Positions 23,456 through 37,300 of a stretch of DNA of 64,000 nt are shown piece after piece. The stretch lies in the NCBI RefSeq assembly GCF_019175385.1, contig NC_083339.1:48408074-48472073 (forward strand), read 5' to 3'. This stretch comes from Lycium barbarum. Lineage: Eukaryota > Streptophyta > Magnoliopsida > Solanales > Solanaceae. Numbering within the stretch: position 1 is the first letter of the stretch; every line of letters starts with the position of its first letter. A program made the position numbers and the translations under genes. The notes under the pieces were generated by a model, which did no database searches, had not been told where the DNA came from, and worked only from the letters and a program-made list of their open reading frames with translations.

Positions 23456-24197
23456 AGAGATTTAGATCACCTGTAGGTGTAGAGAACAAGTGAGGGTACT
23501 TTTTATTCATTTCATCCTCTGCTCCCCAGGTCGTTCCTTCTTTATTATTGTTTCGCCATAAGACTTTAACAGAGGGTATATCTTCGGTACGCGGGCTCCT
23601 CACCTGACGATCCAGAATAGCTACAGGTTGCTCTTCTTAAGAAAATTTCTCCATCACCTGAATATCATTCACTGGAAATGTTCTCGAGGGATCACCAACA
23701 CATTTGCGGAGCATGGACACATGAAATACCGGATGTATCGCTTTCAAATCAGATGGCAGATCTGGCTCATAGGCGACATTCCCAATCTTTCGAATAATAT
23801 GATAAGGTCCGATATATTGCAGACGGAGCTTACCTTTTTTGTCGCATCGCACCACGCCTTTTATAGACGATACTCTAAAAAATACACAATCACCGACCTG
23901 GAACTCCAAGGGTCGACGTCGTTTATCAGCGTATGACTTCTGTCGACTCTGAGTTGCTAATAGTCCCTCTCGGATAAGTTTCATCTTATCAACCGCCTGT
24001 TGGATCATACCTGGGCCTATTAGTTCTGTTTCGCCAATATCAAACCAGCCGATCGGTGACCTGCATTCTCTGCCAAACAAAGCCTCGTACAGAGCCATCT
24101 GGATGCTAGACTGGTAGCTATTATTATAATAAAACTCAATCAACGGCAGATGACTATCCCAGCTGCCTCTGAAATCAATAACACAGGCTCGCAACAT
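23456..24197 (-). pseudogene. Integrase C-terminal part and chromodomain of element E
   Basis: The frame 23637-24197 reads 'MLRACVIDFRGSWDSHLPL', 'YEALFGRECRSPIGW', 'QKSYADKRRRPLEFQVGD' and 'HPVFHVSMLRKCVGDPSR', typical of the chromoviral integrase tail. A TAA stop near 23637 separates it from an in-frame chromodomain ('PVAILDRQV', 'SVKVLWRNNNKEGTTWGAE') ending near 23456. Confidence 0.9.
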
Positions 24198-24855
24198 ATC
24201 TTCTAGCGTCTATATAGTGCACTCGGCCTGTCCGTCGCTCTGGGGATGGAATGTTATGCTCAGACTCACCTTAGTCCCTAATCTTTCCTGAAAAGATCTC
24301 CAGAAATTTGCCATAAAATGGGCACCTCCGTCAGTGGTAATAGATGTAGGAACTCCGTGGAGTTGCACTATTTCTTTAATATATATTCTGGCATAATCCT
24401 CTGCTGAGTAAGTGGTTCTGACGGGAAGAAAGTGGGCTGATTTTTTGTCGGCCTATCCACAATAATCCAAATAGAGTCATACTTCAGCGGAGTGCGAGGC
24501 AACCCTGTAATGAAGTCCACTTGGCTTCTGATGTTCAATTTTAACCTGCTGGCAATTCGGGCACTGGGCAACGAACTCTGCGATGTCCCGTTTCATGCCA
24601 TTCCACAGTATAAGCATATAAGTTCATGGTACATTTTAGTGGATTCAGGATAACAGAATAACGAACATTATGCGTTTCGCCCATAATTGGCCGTCGCAGC
24701 CCTGCAACGTCAGGCACACATAATCTGCCTCTGTATAATAATACCCCATCAGGTGAGATCTCAACTGGGACCCTTTTCTTATCAAGGGTTGTATCTTTGT
24801 ACCATACCAGAATAGAATCCTCGAACTGACGCTGTTTTACCTCTTCCCTAATCAA
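24198..24855 (-). pseudogene. Integrase N-terminal and core part of element E, frameshifted
   Basis: 24541-24855 holds the zinc-binding N-terminus ('VPVEISPDGVLLYRGRLCV', 'MGETHNVRYSV'), shifted out of frame before the CPNCQQ motif. 24368-24571 holds part of the core ('VDFITGLPRT', 'YDSIWIIVDRPTK'). 24198-24367 continues with 'SITTDGGAHFMANFWRSF' and 'FHPQSDGQAECTI', then a stop. Three frames are used, so the gene is dead. Confidence 0.88.
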
Positions 24856-25215
24856 CGATTCAGCAACTTCTCGGACAAAATCCCAATATCTCCAGAATCG
24901 ACCAAACGGACTCCACGGCTAGCTAACTGATGAATTTTACAAGCCAATTCCTTCTTTCTGGATACACGCCGGTCAAACCGCCCATATATTTGCGGTTAAG
25001 TGCGTCTGCCACAACGTTAGCTTCCCTTCAGCAACTGGGACTACATTCACAAGTATCGGTCCACTGAGATTTCACTGCCTTCTGAATTAGCTTCATTAAT
25101 AGTGTCGTAGCAGAAATAAATTTCTCTACAAATCTTCTGTAATATCCGACCAATCCTAGAGAACTGCGTATTTCAGTCGATGTCGAAGGCCTAGGCCAAT
25201 TCCTTATCGCTTCAA
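24856..25215 (-). pseudogene. RT end fused to RNase H end of element E (RNase H core deleted)
   Basis: Read on the minus strand, the RT thumb region '[14 protein letters not shown]' runs to '[10 protein letters not shown]' and then jumps directly to the RNase H tail 'NVVADALNRKYMGGL'. The whole RNase H core (YCDASG to YTDH, about 400 bp in sister elements) is missing. Upstream pol is absent beyond about 25215. Confidence 0.8.
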
Positions 25216-26992
25216 TCTTCTATTTCTCAATTGTTTTCATTTATGCTTACTTTACTTTCATTTGCTCCCCTTTTTTGGGGTTATACTTCTACCATATCCA
25301 TGTCTTTTCTTTCTAACCTATAACTTGATTATCTTCGTACGAAACCTTAACAGAATCACGATTATATAGTACAAAATCCTATCCGATAGCTGGCACTCAA
25401 GTAATATAATTAATGTAGAAGTTTATCTCTTAGTAATCACATTCTTCCTTCATACCCATTCCTTATCTGTCGTTCTGTTTCCTCAATAATCGAATTATTT
25501 GATACTCACATGATTCATCGTTTCATGCCATAAGTTTTCCTTTGCCCTGCACTATTTCATTCTAGCTCGTTTTTGCAATTAACATTCGTGCTTTGCCCGT
25601 CAACTCCTTTAAAGACTCTGCTTAACTATGTTTCTTACGGTTCACTTTTTCTGGTATTTGATCTCCTTACCCCCCATTCAATTATTCTCTTTTCTTTCCA
25701 AACATCGTTGTATTAGAATTTTCCAAACTCAACCAGTAGCAAAATGAGTATCGGTCTATTTCTTAACATTTGTACCATACCTTTCCCTTTTCCTCGTAAA
25801 TTCTGCCCAGTTAATCCTTTCTATATATTACAACACTGGCTATTAGGGTTCACCAATCGATCGACATAGTCCTAAATGGGGGGTCCTACACATACGTACA
25901 TATATCACTACCATTTCTTTCACCATACATCTTCAATCACCGATTCAAATTTTTACTCTAATTCCAGAGCTGCGCTGCTTTTCCTCCCTTTTTACCAATC
26001 TAATCCGTCTCAGCTCACGTGACCCCTATAAGGTTTCTAACCATTCCACACATCCTAATTCCCTTTAGGTTACCCCGAATTTCCTATTCGTCTCTTATAT
26101 CTATGTTTGCCAAAAATTTTGGTACATTTCCTAGGGGGTCACCCATCCCAAAATTTCTCTGGCCCTAGCACGCTTAACCTTAAAACTTTAATACATTTAG
26201 GTGCGTTGAGGCCAGTATAATCACGTCAACTGCCCCGCGCGACCTTGGTCACGTAATTTAAGGCAAATCGGGGTCTTAACAACTTTCAAAACGTTCTCGT
26301 AGCGGGTCCCACCCCGATTTAGAGGGGATTCTTTTACTTTTCTAACTATATAGTTACCGTGTCGCCCCTGTAAATCCTCAATATTTACCTCCATGCGTGT
26401 GTATATATATACTTTTAGACAGCTCACGGGTTTAGGTTTTTATTCCACAGATCCCATCTCCAACCAGTCGATGAGAATTGATAAAATGTTACAAACTAGA
26501 ATCCGACGAACTTCGCGGAATCTCTTAGCACTTAACTCACATAATTACCTCCATATTTGTGTATATGTATATTTTTGAGTCGTAAACGGACCACTCAATT
26601 TCCACTGCCTGTCATACACTTTGTATTCTTCCAATTAGAGGAAACTAAATCGTTGGACATTTTTTGCCCTTCCACATATGCTGTCCTAAAGCAAAATGGG
26701 GTCGGAACATATTCCGGTTCGTTTAAATAAATTGCAAATCCGCTACTCATATATGCTTTCTCGAGATAAAATTTTCCAAATACGGATAATACTTCTTACG
26801 AATGACACGGAGGGTATCTCTCAAACTTTAATCCAACATAATGAATTTACCCTATCGGTATCGACCTTCAAGACATGTTAAGAATTTATATCTCATCTTC
26901 CTCTTCGTATTTCTAGGAAAATTTGGGCAGAGGTTCCTCTGTATTTCTTACTATCCCAAAACCTGCCCACAGGAAATACCAACCATGCCTCA
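25216..26992. other. Unassigned filler inside element E
   Basis: About 1.8 kb sits where the rest of pol, gag, the leader and the inner end of the 5' LTR should be. I recognise no domain. It is pyrimidine-rich on the plus strand up to about 26100. It has two loose copies of a 'ttacctccat...tgtgtatat' phrase (about 26385 and 26545). The last bases, about 26979-26992, resemble 3' internal chromoviral sequence ('tgcctcacagggccac', compare 53667). It may be a fragment of another element joined by a deletion. Confidence 0.5.
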
Positions 26993-29576
26993 CAGGGCCA
27001 CTATGGGACAAAATCATAACCGAAACAGAACCTACAGAAAAGTGAGTGTGATATCCAGAGTATCGAATGCATATTTTCAAAACATGAAGAGTGTGTACAG
27101 AAACATATGCCATATCATATCCGGCCCCTGCCAAGGGACTCGGCAGACAGAACGTGGCCACCCCCCTACGCTGGTGCCACAACACATAAGGATCAGAAAA
27201 GGGGAATAACACCGTAACATAGCATAACATATCAAATGGCCATATCAGATCATATCGTATCATGTCAGAATAGAGTACATGGCACAGCATACTCCACAAC
27301 CCATGTACATATATACCTGCCCCCTCACATCGAGGCACGGCGAACAATGCAGTGGAAGACGCTTGAGAACATATCCTGGCCCGGGCTCAGTGTGGGAAAC
27401 ATTGAGGCATCCACGAATGGAGTAGTGAGAAACTAAATGCAATAAAATACCATGTATACTTCTAGAGACTCAATGAGGCATATCGAGTGACAAGTCAAAA
27501 CAATGAAATCGGACGGAATCATAGTAAGTTAAACTTCGGATGTCATAATGGGTTACGGAGGCATAATCTTTCTGAGATCGTTTCCAAGATCCAAAACAGT
27601 TTATAAGACTTAACGGAGTATTTAAAACAATTCTTTAGATAATAGTTAGAGGAGTAGTTAAGACATTTCATTTAAAGCAGCTCGAAGACAAGTCACAAAT
27701 ACAAAAGGGGTAAAATCGGAAATAGTGGGCCCACCTCGGGACAAACGAAGCGGTGGGCTCAAATTACGTATTTTAAGCTTGTGGGGTCACCTATAGAGGT
27801 ACTAGGGACATTTCATAACTTTCTAAACAATTTGTGAAAGTTTTCCTAATTCTTCCAACAAAGCATACCTAAAAGGTTCAATTCTATTGAATGAAAAAGT
27901 GACAATTTCAAACGCGGATTCCGATGGACAGAATATATTCCGGGGCTCAAATCCGATCCTAGTACACCTAGGAAATGCCAAAAGAAGAATCGGGATAACT
28001 TTACATACCTTATATGCTCTTTACGCCTTTCCAAATTCAATTCCCGTTTCGCCCAAAATCTGCAATCGGTCACATTTACCAATTCTCAATTTCCAATCTT
28101 TAAGTATTCAATCTTTATTCATAATTGCCTACAGAAATTTGGGCAGCATCTCCCCTATACATATAGCATCCCCGAGAATTTAACTCGGCCAAAACAATCA
28201 ACAACAACCCAACAACAACACCAACAATCAATATAGGACACAATATAACACAACTAGTCTTCTTTCCGACATAATGCAAGAACTTTCATTCCGACTTCCC
28301 ATTTCCAAACTAATCTCAATGTTTTCATATTCATTATTAATCTAGATTATCACAATATAATTTGGAAGCATTTCATATCATTTCCACAAAATATTCACAC
28401 GATATACAAAATATACAAACTTTCCACCAAAGTCATAATTCATCCAAAACTTCTAATATTCAACCTACATATCCATAACATATTTCCATCTTCCAATTTC
28501 ATCAACCATAATCATAATTCACATCTTAACAACTTCATTTCCATAATATCACAAAATCATTCTAAAGTGACATAATCTTCTACATTCCAACTTCAACCAA
28601 AATTCATTCAACTTTCATTCCCAATATAATTTTCACCATAACCACAACTAGAATACAACATAAAATTCAACTCATATATGTATACAACATACATACACTC
28701 ACGGCTACATATAAATATATATACACTTTGTAAACTTCCATATTTCCATAGTTTCTACTCATTTCCATATACTACAACACAAACAAACCTTCATAACATA
28801 ATAAAAAGGTATGAATTCCTACCTTTTTCTCCAATCTTCTTCACTTGTCCAAAGTGTGAGATTGATGAAACTAATGCTCAATCTTCCAAAACAACTACAC
28901 CAAGTTGTAGAGGGACCTTGAATTAGTAGGAATTCAACAAGAAAATAATTTTAGAGTCAAGATTTTTTTGAGGGTGATTTTTCTATGGCCAACCCGAAAT
29001 GGCTCTTATGTTTGCTCTTGGTTTTTCTTCTTTCTCTTCTTTCTTTGTTTCTTGAAACTTCTATTAGATAGTGACCATTTATAATTAATTAGCACATGGA
29101 AATATTCATTAAAACCATGGGTTGGGCCTCACTTGGCCGGCCACCCCTTAAACATTGGGCCTAAATTTTCATTTTATTTTTTTGGGTCAACTCGGTTGAT
29201 CCCGAGTTGGGCCTAGCCCACTGACCTTTCGACCTTAAAACGTTCATATCTCCTTGTACCGACATCACCTAGGAACCCACGACCCATGGATAGAAAGATA
29301 ATTCAATTATCTACAACTTCTATTTCATGGTATCTTTCCAAATTCTAAACTTATAATACCGTTTTTGCCCCTCAAAGTCAGGTCACCCGAAAACGTTTTC
29401 TTAAAAATATTCGTTTGGAGGGCTTCCACTTTGATTTGGCCCAAGGGTACTTCATGAGTTGTGTTTAACTTTACATATGTGATTCATATGACTTTTCAGA
29501 CGTTCCAAAAAAAAATCTCGGTGTGTGTGCCCCACCCCAGCAAATAATCCGACGTTCAAAAATACGGGATATAACA
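26993..29576 (-). mobile_element. 5' LTR of element E, truncated at its inner end
   Basis: It aligns with 20893-23327 and ends at the outer terminus TGTTATATCCCG (minus strand, 29576). About 594 bp corresponding to 20299-20892 is missing, together with the PBS. It has about 165 bp (near 27985-28155) that the other copy lacks. Confidence 0.9.
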
Positions 29577-29581
29577 GATGG
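29577..29581. repeat. Right target-site duplication of element E (GATGG)
   Basis: Perfect match to 20294-20298, proving that E was inserted as a unit into the LTR of B. Confidence 0.92.
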
Positions 29582-30407
29582 AGCTATAGCTTTTACTTGA
29601 GCTCGCATGTATGATTCATGTTATGTAGCCGTGCCTAGTTGGCCGGGCATGACACCACTTCGGTGGGTGGCTTATGGATAAGGATAACACCGTGTCTTTA
29701 CGGCACGGGCATGACACCACTAGTGGGCGGCGTGAGATGATTACCTCGAACGCGGGAGGTCCGGACGCGGGTAAATGATGTTATCGATTCAGACAGTGTA
29801 TGTATGTATGTATGAGATGTTTTAAACGGTAAAAGTAAGCATGCATGATTCCGGCTCAAGTGGCACACAGTCTCCGTTATCCTTCTTATTATGCTTTCTG
29901 TATTTACTTATTATGTTACCATACATGCCTTACATACTCAGTACATTGTTCGTACTGACATCCTTTTTCTTTTATGGACGTTGTGTTCATGCCCACAGGT
30001 AGACAGGGAGACAACCCAGATTCCTAGTAACCGGATCAGCTTGCACAGGAGCACTTCCCTACTCCGGAGGTGCAGTTTTTGATATTTCCTTTTATATACA
30101 TACTTGGGTATAGCGGGGTCCTGTCCCGTCTTCATGACATCAGTTTTTCGGTTTGAGGCTCGTAGATACATATGTGTGGGTAGTAGATGTCATGTGGCCC
30201 CTCAGTGTATATTTTGTATATCATTCTTTTGTTGCCGTGAAGGCTTATGTGTTACATGCATGTTTTGCAGAATAGTTTATGATCAATTTGTAGTAAGTAG
30301 CATCCTAGAGATTATGTGTGTACAGGTTCGGCATGATAGTAGTATGATGAGTGGTCTCGGTAGTCAGCTCCGGGTACCCGTCATGACCCTCTAATCGGGT
30401 CGTGACA
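29582..30407 (+). mobile_element. 3' LTR of element B, second part
   Basis: It continues the LTR interrupted at 20298 ('...ttacgtaactccgatgg' then 'agctatagcttttact', the same order as 33388 onward in element C). It contains the stem-loop CAGTACATTGTTCGTACTG at 29939-29957 and ends GGGTCGTGACA at 30407. With the first part the LTR is about 2.4 kb. Confidence 0.88.
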
Positions 30408-31666
30408 TTATATTTTCATCCAAAAACCCTTAAAACCTTCCCTAACCCCCTTGAACATTCTCCTAACTTCCTCCATAGAATTTTAGCCCAAATCAAGTGA
30501 AACCCCAAAATTTACGCTCGGGAAGCGTAAAAGGTCTTGTAGTTCTTGTTGTAAACAACGAATCTCGACTAATCAAAGGGGGCCGCCGAAGATAAATAAG
30601 ATTTCAAGCCCTACCAACCTTGATTGAGGTAAGGATATTCTTTACTATGGTATTATGAATTGTACCATGGAAATTTAGTTGTTAAAGCTTCATAAAGTCT
30701 AGTGATTGGTTGAGAAATTGGGGTAACATCATGTGGGATGTTTTATTGAGCATATTGATATTAATGATAATGTTTTTGATATTGGTGTTTCTATTTTTGT
30801 TGTTTTATTGGTATTGTGATTTCGGGCAAGGGATATAAACAAGGGAGATGCTACCCTAATTTCGGAATATTCTAAGGGCATTTAATTTGAAGGTTTAAGA
30901 CAAGCATATGACGATAAGCCTAAAAATAGTATGAATTCTCTTAGATGTAAATTTACAAGCTTAGAAGGATAAGCGTTAAGTAGTTAAGGCGACCGAAAAG
31001 GTATGTTAGGCTATCCCTTTCTTTCTTAAGGCATGATCCTATTGTTATGAACTTTCACAAATGATGTTCATAATGGTTTCTCTCATAGAATGCTAGAAGC
31101 TTACATTCTTAATGTTCTTAAGATGTTTTTGATGTTGGCCTCACCTTATGATTATTGTTCCTTCAAGGTGAGATATGCCAATGATGTTAGCTCACTAATG
31201 GAAATCGGATGTTTACCGACCTTACGTCACTTTGATGAATTTAGAAATGTGTTCTTAAAGAATTCTTTCTAGGACATGAATAGTGAGCTAGTAGAAGATC
31301 CCTAATGAGGTATTTAATACTAGAAGAGAGGTTTATGATGTATCTCAGAGTTTGTTTGAGGTTTAGTCAATCGGGCAGATATGTATTTACCAATATGATA
31401 CGGCTGGTTAGGCAGTTACCACCGTGGTACGGCCGGTTGGGCAGATATGTATTTACCACCATGCTACGACTGGTTTTGTTACATTTTCGCCTTACATACT
31501 CGGTACACTATTCGTACTGATGACTTTTTCTTGGGGACACTGTGTTCAAGCTCGCAGGTATAGACGGACGAGACGTGCACCTTCCACTGTAGGCTGCCTC
31601 CAGGTACTAGTCTTGATTGGTAGGCTCCACTTCTTCCTGGAGCATTGCTGAGTCTGGGTTCGTATA
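30408..31666 (+). mobile_element. LTR A, left visible part
   Basis: It begins in the middle of an LTR similar to that of C ('ttatattttcatcc', 'aaatcaagtg', compare 32116 onward). It contains the stem-loop variant at 31501-31520 and stops at the insertion of C. The first ~450 bp are missing, which fits insertion of B at this point. The other half is at 43404-43702. Confidence 0.75.
31662..31666. repeat. Left target-site duplication of element C (GTATA)
   Basis: GTATA before TGTTACACCCC at 31667; repeated at 43399-43403. Confidence 0.85.
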
Positions 31667-33435
31667 TGTTACACCCCGTAGTTTTGTATGTTGCGATTTA
31701 TAAGTGTTGATTGTTTTAAGTATGGATGCTAGAGTTACCTTCAAGAATATATGAGATTATACGCGCCAATCTTATGATTACGAGGGTTTAAGTTCATATT
31801 ATAAGATGTGGGCAGACTGGAGAGCAAGTGAATCAAGAGAATTAAGTTTGTTGGAATTTTGGAAGAAAAGATGGAGGACAATTTTTGTCCAACTTCAAGG
31901 AAGAATATTTTTAGTATATGAGGAGTTTTGAAGCAAATCAAAAGCCTAAATTGCAGGAAGTCTAGTTTCAAACGCAACAAACCGCTCGTCGATACGACAT
32001 CGGAGTAGAGAATTATTGACGTTACAAGTTAGGATAACAGAGCAGAAAAGCGTGCTACAGTAACCGAGCTGCTACAATAACCGACTTTAGAACTCTAGAA
32101 AAAGGGTTTACCCTTATTTTTCATCCAACATCTCTAAAATATTCCCCAACCCTCTAGAATATTTTCCCAACTTCCACTCACTAAATTTCAACCCAAATCA
32201 AGTGGAAACAACCAAACTTTCTATCAAAGAAGTTAGAAACTACGAGAGTACCAGACCTACGGTGTTGTCTAGTGATTGAGGGTGAAGTTGAACTGATCCA
32301 CCCATGATTTTTGGGTTTTATGCACTACTTTAGCTATGTATAACTCCCCTTTGGTCGTGTGTTTGCTTAAATTGATGTTGATAAAGTTGTTTGAGGCTAA
32401 ACACCGCAAGACTACATCGAAATAAGTTAAGTTAAGCCACTGTTTTGTAGGGGCTGTTTTGAATGTTTAAATATGACTTCTAATGGTTGTAAATTGTGGA
32501 TTATAACCTGAATATATTATCACTACAATTATTTTGATTATATATGTGTTAGTTGGAAAAATTGAGAAGAAAATATATGAAATCTACGAATAGAAAGTAA
32601 AGGATGAGGCATAGGAGTATGGATTGTTTTGGAATACATTTAAGGATATTTTGAGCTAACTATGATATGGTAAACATATGCGTATTGTTATGAAGGGTGC
32701 AAATGGAATTTTGAAAGGAGATTTAGGGTTGAATGACATTTGTTATTCATTAAACGAGCTTGCCGCTCGATATAATTATTAAAGTAATCAAAGAGGGTTA
32801 TATTGGATTATATTGTAGTTGTTGCCATTGTTGGTTGTTGTTGTTGTTGGGCTGTTTGATAACCCTTTGTGGTCTTTGGGATGTAGTATAAACAGGGGAG
32901 ATGCTGCCCGAATTTCGATAGATTCTCAACATAATTAAATTGAAGGCTTAAGAGGAGCATATAACATTGAGCCTAACCATATTGAATGGTTTATATGTAA
33001 ATTTACGAGCTTGGAAGGATAAACGTTGAGTGGCTAAGGAGACCGAAAGGTATGTTAAGGCTAGTCCCTTTCTTTCCAGAGGCATGATTCTTTTCTTATG
33101 AACCCATACACGTTTTCCATAATATCCTTACTTCCAAAAGTTATAATTTCATGATTCTTAAAAGCTTCTTATGATACTAAAGATGAGATGTTTTCTATGA
33201 TGATGATGATTCTAATTCTAGAAATTCCAAAGCTTATGATTTTAATGCTATTGTAAGATTATTGAGCTTATTTCATGATTTTCTTGATTTTATTCATTGT
33301 TGTTGATCTCACTTTATAATAATTGTTCCTTCAAGGTGAGATATAGTGATGATGATTGTTCCATAATATAAATAGGAGGTTACCGACCTTACGTCACTAC
33401 GATGTATTTATAGCTTTTATGTGGCTCTCATGCAG

Positions 33436-33528
<93 letters not shown>

Positions 33529-34286
33529 TTTCTCACACCGAGCCACGCTATAGTCAGCCGAATACGCCACCTATTGTGCAACTACTGATCAGTTGGTATT
33601 ACACATCGAGTCCCGAAAGGGCTGGTACGTTACACACTGAGTCCTGAAAAGGCCGGGTACATTATGATGATGAAATTAAATATATACACGTATGTATGAA
33701 AAAGGTTTTTTTCAAAGGCTGAGCATGCATGGCATTCACCTTATGAGGCATCCAGATGTACAGGTTATCTCTCGTATTCCATGTTACCTTTCATATCTAT
33801 ATTATGTTATTATTCATGCCTTATTTACTCAGTACATTATTTGTACTAACGTCCCTTCTTGTGGACGCTGCGCTCATGCCCGCAGTAGGCAGGGAGACGG
33901 ATCAGACCCGTCGGTGTTCTATCAGCGGATTCTCAGGAGCATTCCACTTACTTCGGTGCTGCAGTCTATTTGGTATTGGTCCTTATGATCATTTTTATTC
34001 TATGTAGAGGCTCGTAGACGTGTGTGTACAATTAGATATTCTATAACCCCACCGATTCATATTATTAAATAATATATTTGTTGCGTTGTCGACTGGTGAT
34101 GATAGGCATAATTGTTGATGATTATATAGAGATGCACCAATATGTTCTGATATATGTCTTTACAGGTTATGATAACCATGAGCTACCTTTGGGGTCCACC
34201 CAGAAATGATTATGAGGCTTATGATTAGAGGTACTCGACAGGTTAGCTCCGGGTGCCTGTCATGGCCCTCTGGTTGGGTCGTGAGA
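31667..34286 (+). mobile_element. 5' LTR of element C
   Basis: 2620 bp from TGTTACACCCCGTAG to ...GGGTCGTGAGA (expected GTGACA, so the last bases have changed). It lies directly before the PBS. It carries the stem-loop at 33830-33848, an (AT)40 run (33441-33520) and two copies of a 'cgagtcccgaaagg' minisatellite (about 33604-33660). It also has two 'gctaca.taaccgag'-like repeats near 32051. Confidence 0.92.
33441..33520. repeat. AT microsatellite, 40 units
   Basis: Eighty bases of uninterrupted AT. The same place in the 3' LTR (about 42617) has only about five units, so it expanded or contracted after insertion. Confidence 0.95.
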
Positions 34287-34289
34287 AAG

Positions 34290-34301
34290 TGGTATCAGAG
34301 C
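34290..34301 (+). other. Primer binding site of element C (tRNA-iMet)
   Basis: TGGTATCAGAGC, the standard initiator-tRNA-Met PBS of plant chromoviruses, three bases after the LTR. Confidence 0.93.
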
Positions 34302-37300
34302 AGTTCGTCCTAGGGAATGTCTACGAGCCGTGTCTAGTGGAGTCTTATTTATGGGTGTAAAGTGTGCCAAACTTATAAACAAGAAGCTCGAGGGAATTTA
34401 TGAACCATTGACCTTTCTTTCTTATCTTAGATCGTGCCATATAGCTAAATCGTAGGATATGATGTCCCTGATTCTAGCCCCAAATGTTTTGATCACGGAT
34501 AAGCAGTTGATTATGCCGCTATGAGGTAATTGTTGAAAATTGAAGTTGTGCATTCGAAAGGTATGTTTCCTGTTTTATTTATATGGATAGACGTTGATAT
34601 AAGCACTTGAGCAAGATATCATGGGTATTTGTGATTGGTCTGTGGGGCATTAGATGTGTTTTCTGGGCTGTGTGCAAGAATGAGGTAGTGAGAATTATAG
34701 AGGAAACTCTGCCAATTTTTTTACAAATTAAATTGTTTGCATGTCTATAGAGAAAGGGTAAAGGGAAAATGTGACCATCAGCCGTTTGGTAAGTCATGAT
34801 TGAAGGAACAACTATGAGACACTTTCAAGGAGAAGTTTTAGAATGATCTTAATTTAATTTAAAGGAGGAACCCTCGAGGGAAAAATGATTAGTAATTAAA
34901 GAAACTAGAATGAGTTGCATCCGAGATCTCGAAGGAGTGAGACCTATTGGAAACATAAAGAAAGTTGACATTCGGAATTCAAATACTGTATCACGATTTA
35001 TAAATTAGATTGGTTCATAAGAGATAACAAGGAATATTGATATGGAAAAGGAAGTTAACGAGTACGGGAAAGTTTCACCCTAGAAGTATATATATAAATG
35101 AGATCAAGATAGGATTATACTCATAGTGAAATGTTCTGCAAACTTCCAGTTAGATATTATTAAGTGGCAAATGGGTAATAGCACTTTAAGAGCAAAGGAA
35201 ATCAAAGAGGACCTTGAAGATAGAAGTACGAGAAAGTGTGGTTATAAATTGATTAAAGGAATTTATGTGATCGGCGACGATAAGAGGAAGTTTAATAAAT
35301 TAGGAAGGTTGGCCAAAGGTAGACAGTGATGGCATAAAACAGTGGACTTGGAATAGAGATACGATTACAAAGGAAACGGGATGAATATACGAGGAATAGA
35401 CATACATACGAGCAAGTTATGTTATCGTAAAAGGGAAATAAGAAATGAACGAAGGAAGAAAGAAAAGAGCGTATTATACTAAAAGATCATGATAAGAACA
35501 AGAATCGGCGTGACATTAGAAGGATTATGACGCATGATTATGATACAAACAATTAGTTAAGAGAAACTATGGGACACTATGAACTAAATTAAGGAAAGGA
35601 CAAATAGTGAGAATGAATGAGAGAGAGTATTGAATCTTACTGGTATGGTGTAAACCTAACTCGGAATCGGGAACCAAGAGTAAGAGGAATCTCAAGGGTG
35701 CTAGTGAAAGGATAGCTATGAAGGAAAATTACGGTTGAAGGGGCACGGTATAGTCGGGCATTCTATAAGGAGCCTGACGAATTCCGATGTCACCATTGAT
35801 TCATTAACCTAGGGGACTATCAGGCATGAAGGAAGGAAGTGGTTTGAATTATGTCCAATATGTGTGGAAATTTGACTTGATACAAGAATCTAGTTAGCAA
35901 AAGAGAAATAAGTCAAACCATGCAATGAAAGTAACTACGGCATTATATGGAATATAGGAGTTGAAGGATCGCTAGGGTCGGCCAGATGACTACCAAAGAC
36001 GGTCAATACTCGAATGTTACTGGTATATGAGAACATTCTTAGATGAATTAGAATATTCCCAAACACAGAAGAAGAAAATGTACTGGCTTGAAGGAGTCAA
36101 AATTCGAGATGAACTAATATAGCAAGGATGTGCTAAAGAAAAGTGGAAATGGACTAAATGCAAGTATATTATGAGACAGACATGGAAAAAGAGGCATGAC
36201 AAGATGATGAAGGTTTAGCAAATCAAAGGGAATAAGTTTTGTCAATGCAATACGTTGTATTCCGGGCTATGATTCGAATCGCTCGTACAAGAGAAATTTT
36301 TGGTTACAATTAAATATGCAGAAAACGTACCCTAAAAATGTACCAGAAGAAGTGAAAAGGCCTACAAGTGACCAAGGATAAGTATCAGGGACAGTCAGGA
36401 TTAGTAAAGAGAAATCGTAGCACTGGAAGAGGTGAGAGTTTTAAAAGAGGAATATTTTTAGGAATTTCAATGATCGTTAGAAGAAAGGAAGACAGTATGC
36501 CTATGGATAGCATGACAGTAGTACTACCTGAGACTAGAAAATATCTCCTGCATCGTGAGATCATAAGTCACTGTTTATAGTAAATTATGAGAGTATATGT
36601 CACAGGACCATATAAATAATCGTCCTGATAAAATGGATAATAAAATGGTGTGGGGACGATAATAAATATTTGAAGAAGAATGAAAGCTAGTTAAGTCTCA
36701 ACTAGCCACTGGTATAGGAGAGCCAAGGACTTAAAGAGGAAAGCATACTCGTATTGAAAGGAAGTTGTGATTAAGTAAGATTTTATTTTAGTCTTATGCT
36801 TATGAGTTATTTTATAATGATGTTAAGATTGGAGGAGAGGAAATTGGAGGAAAGATGCAAACAAGGATTTGAAGATATTTTGAATACTAGATTAGCTTAA
36901 GATATGATCAGTAGTATATTGTAAGTATAATCTTGTGATGAGGGGTAGCAACGATGATAAGAAAATGTTGTATACAAGTGTATAAAGGGATGTGCTGAGG
37001 ATTGTTGTATGGGTAGAATTGAGTCCCATTTGAATATAAATCCCTTGGCTATGGTATTTTTGACACATTAGATGAGTAATCTGAAGTAAAGTAATTAATG
37101 AGAATAATAAGACATTAGCAAGGAAATGTTATTGCAAACCATCTGGGCGGTACCATATGTGGAACTATAATGACAATGTAAGGAATTAAAGAGTCTGACT
37201 AAAGCATTAACAAGGAGATAGGATGATATGTATGTAAAATCAATTAGTACTAAGAGGGATAATCTAAATTAGCACTAGAGAAGCAAGCAAGTAAAAGTGC

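Noticed and set aside
33356..33553. ORF with a long Ile-Tyr repeat
   Set aside because: It is the AT microsatellite translated.
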